A stretch of DNA of 64,000 nt, from the NCBI GenBank assembly GCA_034620365.1, contig JAQGEQ010000091.1, positions 620,001 to 684,000 on the forward strand, given 5' to 3'. Made by a program: the position numbers and the translations under genes. Positions within the stretch are counted from its first letter, which is position 1; each line of letters begins with the position of its first letter. Under the pieces are notes generated by a model. That model was not told where the DNA came from, did not search any database, and was given only the letters and a program-made list of their open reading frames with translations. Of the stretch, positions 50,151 through 64,000 are shown one piece after another. The DNA comes from Pegea sp. RAD2-039. Taxonomy: Eukaryota > Chordata > Thaliacea > Salpida > Salpidae.

Positions 50151-51699
50151 TTAGGTAAAGATTAAACCTGAAGCATCTAAATTATCCATTGATGAGTTTT
50201 CGTTGTCAGTTTGTTTAGGGCGCTTTTTAGCTTTCTTATCTTTTTCGTTAAAATCGTTCGAACGTTTCATTTCATCAATATTCTTTTTGTTATTTTTTTT
50301 TAATTTTACGTTATCTAAGAAGAACAATTATTAAAAAAAAATAGTTGTCAATTCTTTAAGTATATTTACGCCATAAAGTAATATTTGTTAGCTTATAATA
50401 AGTATGTATGTTAGCGAGAGGTGTCTCTTCAGGCACTCTCCTTCGCATTTATTGTAATATATAAATACTTCAGATGTCGCAGATATTATACTTGGTACTT
50501 GATTTATTTTACTCTTTTTGCTATTACAACTCTTTAAAGAATACTAAGCTCAACATTTAAAAGTATAAAATCAAAAACAAAAATTAAGAATACTAATCGA
50601 GAAATTGTATTGAAAATTAATAATAATAAAAAATTTAAAAGAAAGTTATGCACATGCAGGATAATTGTAGCTTTTATAGCAACAAGTACAACTAGAAAAG
50701 TTAACTTATTCTCAGATGGGCCACATCTGCTCAGCAATAAACTAATCTAACTAAACTTTCAAACTTATTTTTAGCAGTTTAAGTGAAATTCAGCATTATT
50801 TATTTATTTATTGTTAGTTACAATAATTATTATTTAATTTTATCTTTTTCATCAATCTTTATTCAAAAGCATTTTATTATAGTTATTTATTGCAAATAAT
50901 TCAGAATAATTAATTCATAAAAAGGTTTCACAATAAGCATCATGAAAAGGTATTCAAACTTTTAAGAAAAACTGATTTATTAGAACTACCAATATACGTA
51001 CTTTATATAGTGGTTACAGAAAAAATCTTAATAATTTGTAGACGCTCATAATTATGTTCATTATATTTATTACTTCCTATGTTTTCCTCTTAAATAATTT
51101 GTTGGTGAACTTATTTGGAATAAAGAAAATTTATTATTATAATAACCAAATGAATCTGGTTGTTTCTATATCTACCTAAAAATTTACAATAACAAACTCT
51201 ATTCTGTTTTTACTGGCTTTTATATCAGCAGTTTTTAGTATATGATCTATACTAAAAGATAAACTAAATATAAATGTTAATGCTGTGCTTTTTTTGTAGT
51301 ATATATATGATTTTCACATGCAGTATTTACATACAATAAAAAGAAAGTTTTAAAAATAGGTAACTCAAAAGTTTTTGTTTTAAATAACAATACTGTCTGT
51401 TTATTATTAACAAACTCATAAACAACTAATTTTCAATCTATTCTAAAAATTGAATGGTATAAGTTTCATGAGCCTTAGATAACTCAATATAACTAAACGA
51501 AATAAAAGAACATTACTTTAGTAGCGTTGTGATATAAACTAGAAATAAAAAATGAACTCACCTTTTGCTCATTATAATTTTCAAATAGCAGTCTTCCAGT
51601 AGCTGACTCTAGAATTCCTGCATAAGCCAATTTCAGTTCTAATATATTTTTCCAACTGAACTCATTTATATTTGTGACGTCATTTGCACAGTTAAGTAT
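50151..51699 (-). CDS. Unidentified gene, two exons of a basic protein
   Basis: I do not recognise this gene. Exon A (51699-51562) has good splice sites on both sides and one open frame of 46 codons. It contains NEFSWKNILELKLAYAGILE and SATGRLLFENYNEQK, which look like a folded helical domain. Exon B begins at 50314 after ttcttcttag and runs to a stop at 50151. It is Lys-rich, with KKAKKRPK as a likely nuclear localisation signal, and ends NLDASGLIFT. The phases of A (phase 0 donor) and B (phase 2 acceptor) do not fit, so at least one exon between them is missing from my model, or the two belong to different transcripts. The 5' end was not found. The gene lies downstream of mLST8 on the same strand. 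Alternatively, exon B could splice to the first AN1 exon, since those phases fit. Confidence 0.45.
50414..50446. other. GC-rich hairpin
   Basis: GCGAGAGGTG is followed by a 10-base loop and the partner CACTCTCCTTCGC. This gives about ten pairs with two small bulges, inside an intron or spacer of very AT-rich DNA. It could be a structured RNA or just a palindrome; no family is recognised. Confidence 0.3.
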
Positions 51700-52850
51700 C
51701 TAATAGATACAATTACAACTAAATCTTAAGCAGTTTAATATATATATTATGAAAAGTTATTTTTATAAACATTTAAGCGACTACTTTCTCTTGAATTTAA
51801 ATAATTTTATAGTAAGTATTTAAATGTTTGATATTAGTTTTATAATTAAAACTTATGATTAGATCGATAACCACAAAACTACGACGTTATTGTAATTAAG
51901 TGGTTTCAAGTTTATATCTTACTATAAGCAAAAAAGTTTTAATTTTGACAATATTTATTAAAAAAATCTATAAGATTACCAAGGTTTCTTAAAATAGTTT
52001 ATATCTTTTAAAATCAAATTCGATAAAATAAATATTTACTTAATTGCAGATACTATCAAATTGTTATTATATTAGTCAGTCTAACTCTGAATCTTGTACA
52101 AAAATCTCTATTTGCAGCTTTGCTTTCTTTAAATATTTCATATAAATACCATAAGAACTATTTATTATGTACAATTTTGATATAGTTATTTTCAAGTAAC
52201 TATAATCTTCTTGTTATATCTTCTTCAAAATTATCAACAAATTTTTGATTATAGTTTTTATCACAAATAAATTTATTCTCAATATCTTGAGACAAATTTA
52301 GTTTTATGATAACTTAGAAGATGCACAACACACAACTTACATTTCTAACAATCTTTACAACTAACAATTTATTTATTTTCTTTAAGTTTCAATAATTATG
52401 TTCAAATAGCACTAAAAAGTAAAGTCTATAAAAAATCATCTTCAAAGTGAAGCCCACAAACAACAAATATGTTCTAATAATAAATATATTTTTATCTGTA
52501 TTCAAATTTTGATCATTTTGTTTGAAATAGATTTTCAAACTTAGAGTCATGATAGTTTCGTTAACCTTGTTAAAATTGAGAAAAACTTTTTCTAATAAAT
52601 TATTTTGATTCTTTCTTCTATAATTTTATCTAACTTTTTATTACAATAAAAAGATTTCAAATATTGCCAGAAAATATTGATCTGATGATTAAGTGACAAA
52701 AAATGATTCCATTGTGATAAAAGAAAACTCGAAACAGATTATAAAGCAAAAGAAAACTTAATCATGTTTAAAAAAAGAAAATAGAAGATAAAAAGTTGAA
52801 TTATTTTCAGTAAATAATTCAATTTGCTTCATAAAAGTCTCCTAAACTCT
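51700..52850. other. Intergenic, 3' of mLST8
   Basis: 1.15 kb of AT-rich DNA between the mLST8 stop and the unidentified exon A. It probably holds the mLST8 3' UTR and possibly earlier exons of the next gene. Nothing else seen. Confidence 0.4.
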
Positions 52851-58859
<6,009 letters not shown>

Positions 58860-61800
58860 TATCAAATAATAAATCTTATTCTTAGAGATGAACCTGGGAT
58901 TTATATAATTATTGGTAAATTGTGAAAAATTATTTTTTATGTGTTATTTAGTGCTTTTTTTAGGCTAGCTTTTTTGTTCAACTTATTGAAAATTTAATAA
59001 AAAGTTTTATAACATTTTATTTTTGTATTCTATTACTAAGTTTTTATTTCTTCATGTTCTATAAAGTAAAATTTATCAGTAAAACTAATAGAGTATATAA
59101 AACGATTTTAGAAAAAATTATTAAAATAGAATAAACCATGCTATGTTTATTTATTAAAACTCAAACAGATTAAGTTATTTTAAAAAATATTATTCATGTG
59201 TATAAAGTTTATAAGGCTTATGTGTATAAATAAGGAACTATTTATACTATAATTCAATATTTACCTAAAAAGCTATCTTTTGCTATATCTGATATTATTG
59301 TCAATTTTGCAATAATTATTTAGAAGAAACAAGTAGATAAATAAATGTGTCTAACCTTATTAAAAATACTAATTTTCTATAATAGTTTATTACTTTAAAA
59401 TAGAAAAACGTTTATCAGTTATCAACAAAATATTTTAGCTATTTAGCAAAACTATTTAAAATATGAAATAATATATAATAAACTATTATCAGAGATAAGT
59501 AAAAATTATATTTCTTCATTAATAAACTGATTTCATTTAAAGTAAAACTATTAAAAACCAAAATTAAAAGATTTGTATAATCAATACAACTTTGAAAATT
59601 TTCATAAAAATATAAACTAAATGTTCAACCAAATAAAAGTTTTGAACATTTCTTAAAGAATAACAATAAAAAGATATAATTTAAATATCTATATGATATA
59701 GAAACAAATATTTATTAAGTTTATTGAACCTTAGAAAATTGAAATTTACCTTTAATGAAATATTTTGTTAAACTGTAAGCTTTATATTAAAGTATTAAAA
59801 ACTACAAAAATATGATACTATAGCTAAAAAGTTTTAAAAAATAAATAAAAAATAAAACAGAAAAAAATCCTAAATTTTAAATGTGAAATAATATTAAAAG
59901 TCTTTTAGTAAATAAGAATTTTAAATGTAATAGGTTATTAACAGACAGCAAAGTTAGGTTTAAACTGCAATTTGTGACAGTCAGGCAAAATAAAATTAAT
60001 ATTACTATCAATTTTATTTTTATTATAAGTTGTCAGCTTAAATGTAATAAGGCTTTTTTTTTAAATAAAACACTTTCATTTTTTAATTATAGTTAGTTTA
60101 AATTAAATTTATGGTTATGGAAATCCCCTAACATACGAGTCAACAATAAAAATAGCATTTAAATATCTTAAGCGTAAATTATAATGAAAAATCGTATTAA
60201 TTTAGTAATTTATAAATGGAAGAATTTTTTGTTAAAAAGTAAGTTTAAAATAATTGTTGATTCAAAGCTTTAGTTTAACGTTTTAATGAAGGTATTTTCG
60301 AACTTTACTCTCAGCCACTCTTGATAAGGCTCTAAACAAAAAAAAACTTTAAAAATTAATTCTAAGTATTCATCGGCAAAAGATAGCAGATATGTCGCCT
60401 GTTTTAATTTTTCATAATGATGATGGTAGTGTTAGATGACGAAGACTCGATTACACAAAATAAGTTAGCTCTTGTTAGTTAGCATAAAAATGTTAAAAAC
60501 TAATTTATATTCATGGCTAATATTACTCTGTAACTGTTGAATGAACTTTTTTAAGGAAATAAGGTATTCTATGAGTTATATAGCGAAGCTTTCATTGATT
60601 TTATCTATTTTAGAAAACAAAGATAGTTGATAAAATACAACGCATCTTATTATACTAACAAATTATCAAGCTCGTAAATAATTTGAGTCATATCAAAGAC
60701 TCATTACCAACCTGGTTGATGTGCTAAAATATCGCAAATTATATTCAAATAGTCATATGGATTCTTTTTCGTTATTGATAGAATTATGTTTTAACTGTGT
60801 TTATGAGAATAGATGCAACATTTAATTTTAAATAATAAAAATGTAGATTATTGATATAATTTTGTTTGAATAAAAAAAACTAAAATTGAAAATAAAAAAT
60901 AATCTTTTTTATTTTTATTTTGTAGCGAAAAAATCTTTATATATTTTTCAGGAAGATTTAAGTAAAGAAGAACAAACATGTTAAATCAGACATTATCGGA
61001 GCAGAAAGACCAAAAGAGACAACATAAAAGGTTTTGAAGTTGAATAGAGAAACAAATTTGAATAAAAATTCAGACAAAGTAACAAAAAAAAGATAATCAA
61101 AAAAATTTTCATTTTTTCCAAATTCTTTCAGAAATTTTTAGACTCAGAAAATAAAAAAATAACAAATCTTTAAAATGAGCTGAATAAAAATCAATGATTT
61201 GTCCAAACTTCAAATCTATTCAGGTTTGCATCACATTTAAATAATCACAAATTTACGACATAACGTAGTTTTATGAATTTCACTAATCTTCTGATTTTCT
61301 TTTCTTATATTTAAGATTTTCCTAATTAAAGATCTATATCTGATATTGTTCAGTTGAAATTACTCAATGTAAATCAGGTTTTAGAAGATGAATATCTTTC
61401 AAAATTTTGAAATTAAGTTTCTAAAGTGAACGATGAAAGGGTTTTTTCTGTATTTAGTTCGATATGTGTTAATCAATCACTTATTAGTAAAATAATTAAA
61501 CGAAATATGCTGCAGTGGATTAACCAAAAACATCCCAAGCACCTTTTTTACAGTAAAATAGCTTGAACTTAATTATCTGTAACAAAATTAAAAGTCAAGC
61601 CTCATGCCAAAACTATTTTACTTCCACTTTGGAATGCTATTTATACAAGTATTTGGTTATCACTAGAACTATCATAGTTTTATAAATTTATTTTTACAGT
61701 AAAAGTATATGTTGCTTGACTACCGTCAGAACAAACTACAAGTAAAAAGTTGTTTTTTAAGATTTACTAAATATCAAACAATGCCAGTAGTGTTTTTAGC

Positions 61801-62466
61801 ACTAAATTAAAGCACTTAGAAAGTTTGGTTAAAACTGTTTGTGTTATCAAAGCGTAAGTTGAGACTAGTCTGGGCGATTTAGAAAATTAGCTCTTCAATC
61901 AAAAAGTTTTGATCTGTAAAAGATTTTGCTTAATAAAGAATTTATTCGTGGTTGTCAAATAAGCAAAAGATGTGCAATCTATTTTGAAGAAAATATAACA
62001 AAGATAAAGGTTAAAATATAACTTTTTATACCGCTACAAAAGTTGTTAAAATTTATGTATTAATTTATTAAAAGTTAAATATTTATTTGTACTTAAATAA
62101 AAAATTATAAAGTTTTCCGATAAGCCTTAAAGATAAACTTGTTGGTCAGATACTAACAATTTGCATATAGCTATCTAAACCTCAACAAAAATAAAACAAA
62201 TATATTTCATCGGATAATTTTATTTTAGTAAATAATCTTATTTACTTCATTATAAACAAAAAAAAACCATTAACAACAAAAAACTCTAACAAGACTACAG
62301 ATGCCGTGAGTGAAAACTTAAAGTATTAGTTAGCAAACTGCTTTGTGGATAGAAATAAAAAAGAAATATTTCATTTTTTTCGATTCAATTTGGGATCATA
62401 AAGAGTTATTTGTAAAACCTTCAACTTGATATTAATTTAAGTTAATCTTGAAGTATCGAAGCAGAG
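58860..62466. other. Intergenic between mLST8 and the IRF-like gene
   Basis: 3.6 kb, AT-rich. It should hold the mLST8 promoter on the left; a splice acceptor (ATCTCTAAG on the minus strand) lies about 20 bases before the mLST8 ATG. No coding exon recognised. Confidence 0.45.
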
Positions 62467-63966
62467 TTAGTTTAATAGTTTCAAAGCTTTACTTATTTTT
62501 TCTGACTTTTTGAAAGACTCATCAATCTGATCAAAATTGGATTTTTCTGATAATTTAAGAATACTTTGAGCTGCGCAAGGAGTAATGAAGAAGGAAATAA
62601 AAGAATCATCTGTTTTACTAGCTAACTGGCATCCAAGACTAAAGATAGAAGTGATGATTGGTTGAGGAGAGTCATTAGAACTCACATATTGGAACCAATC
62701 ACGAACAAATTGATTGTAAGAAAAGATAACTTTCTCTTCATTCGATTTTAACTCTTCAGCACCTTCATTTGATCCATTATTAGCAGAGAAGAAAAAGATG
62801 TCTGACTGACAAAGGCGACGAGCAAGTAACTCTACTTCATCATTCTGAGAAACCAAAACAAGACCAGCATCAAAACCTTCAAGGACTTCACGAAGAGCTT
62901 CATCATCTGGTCCTTCAGGAGGAGGGAAGACGATCGACAACCGAGCAAAATCCGAAATAAGGTCATCCAAAGAGAAAGAACTTGGATGAGTGATTATCTT
63001 CTCATCACCAACATCTCCATAATGAAGACGAAATCCTTGACGGAAGTTGTTGAACTGTTTGTTGATGATCACTTGTGATCTGTACTTCACTACCACTTGA
63101 TAACAGTCGATCTCTGCCTCTGATTAAAAAGATGTTTAGGTTTAGAACTATTATGGTCGAATTTTAATCTGCTTTTTTTAAATTTTTTTTCGATATTTTT
63201 ATTTCTATGATTAGCAGCAAAAATACTTCTGATGAAATATTGAAGTTTGTTGACAGCTTTTATGAACTTTAAATCATTTTCAAGCAAAGTTTTTTTGAAA
63301 TACTTAGGAAAAATTCATTCAGAATAAAAAAAATTGTTTTCAATAAAATAAAATATGAAGAAATTCGATAAACTTCCTTCTTTTTATAACAATTTGATGT
63401 TTTTATAGATCAATTTATCAATTAGATACTAAATAAAGAAGCAAATAAATTGCAAACCTGGTATTTCAAGGCATTTAAGAAGATCTTTTATGTGTGGTAC
63501 AAGAGTTTGATGATAAGTTTCAGATATTGCATCTTTCAAATGACTTGGAGCTGTAAAACGATAAAAGAAAATAATTTCTAAGTTAAAATGAATAATAGTA
63601 ATCAAGAACTTACACCCAGCAAGCTCAGCAGCTTCTAACAACATATGAAATCCTCCTTTGCTCTCATCTTTGGAAGTTTCTACTTCAACACAAGGACCAG
63701 TTTGGACGTTGACGTCATCAGAATACAAAACAACTCTCTGGTCGAGGACATCATTTTTCAGCACTTGATTGCAAGCAACTTCAGTTTGAGTAGATTGCGA
63801 GGATTTCGGTTTCTTTGCCTGATTTTAACATCATTAAAAATTAAAAGAGTAAAAGATGAAGTAAATACATCTGGTGGATTGTCTACAGAATCATCGAGAA
63901 CATCCTGAACAATCTCAATATGTGTCTTGCATTCTTCACTCTCATCTTTGGTTTGTCTTCCGTGAT
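62467..63966 (-). CDS. IRF-association-domain protein, 3' part (runs off the right edge)
   Basis: Four exons (63966-63869, 63818-63614, 63550-63458, 63119-62467) in consistent phase encode the last 350 or so residues. The first 140 are acidic and polar and match nothing I know. From EIDCYQVVVKYRSQVI onward the sequence follows the IRF association domain (an MH2-like fold): FRQGFRLHYGD (compare FYGH/LRL of IRFs), LREVLEGFDAGLVLV, LLARRLCQSDIFFFS (compare YAKRLCQSRIYW), VIFSYNQFVRDWF and SIFSLGCQL (compare FVxxLxxF and xLCFGE). In vertebrates this domain makes IRF dimers and binds phosphorylated partners. The DNA-binding domain, with its Trp repeats, would have to lie beyond position 64000, so I cannot say whether it exists. 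Identity is low but the block order and spacing fit well. Confidence 0.72.
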
Positions 63967-64000
63967 CTAACATCGCAAGATTAAAAGTTCTCGTAGCTAA

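Overview
The window is nuclear DNA from an animal. It is strongly AT-rich (by eye about 70-75 % A+T) and carries intron-containing genes of metazoan type: the ciliary GTPase ARL13B, the TORC subunit mLST8, the kinase NIM1, mitochondrial ribosomal protein L27, tyrosine aminotransferase, an A20/AN1 zinc-finger protein, an ARF GTPase, and the C-terminal part of a protein with an interferon-regulatory-factor (IRF) association domain. Introns are GT-AG. Many are only 45-70 bp and others are hundreds of bases long. Almost every start codon lies a few bases after a good 3' splice site, which suggests 5'-UTR introns or spliced-leader trans-splicing. The phylum cannot be fixed from this. An IRF-type domain argues against nematodes and insects, which lack that family.

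Layout. 1-3.9 kb: ARL13B on the minus strand. 7.3-13.7 kb: a 30-exon xanthine dehydrogenase/aldehyde oxidase family gene on plus, intact but with altered catalytic residues. 14.0-15.8 kb: copy A of a segmental duplication holding a three-exon secreted-peptide gene. 21.3-24.7 kb: tyrosine aminotransferase. 27.1-28.8 kb: mitochondrial bL27. 29.65-29.83 kb: a lone, broken Kunitz exon. 31.5-33.6 kb: NIM1 kinase. 35.4-37.9 kb: copy B of the peptide gene, flanked by two 0.3-kb direct repeats. 42.6-43.6 kb: a GC-richer stretch with two CRE palindromes. 43.7-45.9 kb: A20/AN1 protein (minus). 50.2-51.7 kb: exons of an unidentified basic protein (minus). 52.9-58.9 kb: mLST8 (minus), with a complete ARF-family gene nested on the opposite strand inside its 3.7-kb sixth intron. 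62.5-64.0 kb: the IRF-like gene (minus), running off the right edge.

The genes are mostly unrelated housekeeping or signalling genes. Those most worth a second look are the duplicated secreted-peptide gene (signal, polar spacer, cationic helix ending in Gly), the molybdo-flavoenzyme with a remodelled substrate pocket and one missing Fe-S ligand, and the nested ARF/mLST8 locus. The gene models for the oxidase, TAT, bL27, mLST8, ARF, ARL13B and the peptides were assembled exon by exon by hand. Phases agree throughout and lengths fit the families, except that ARL13B has a much longer tail.
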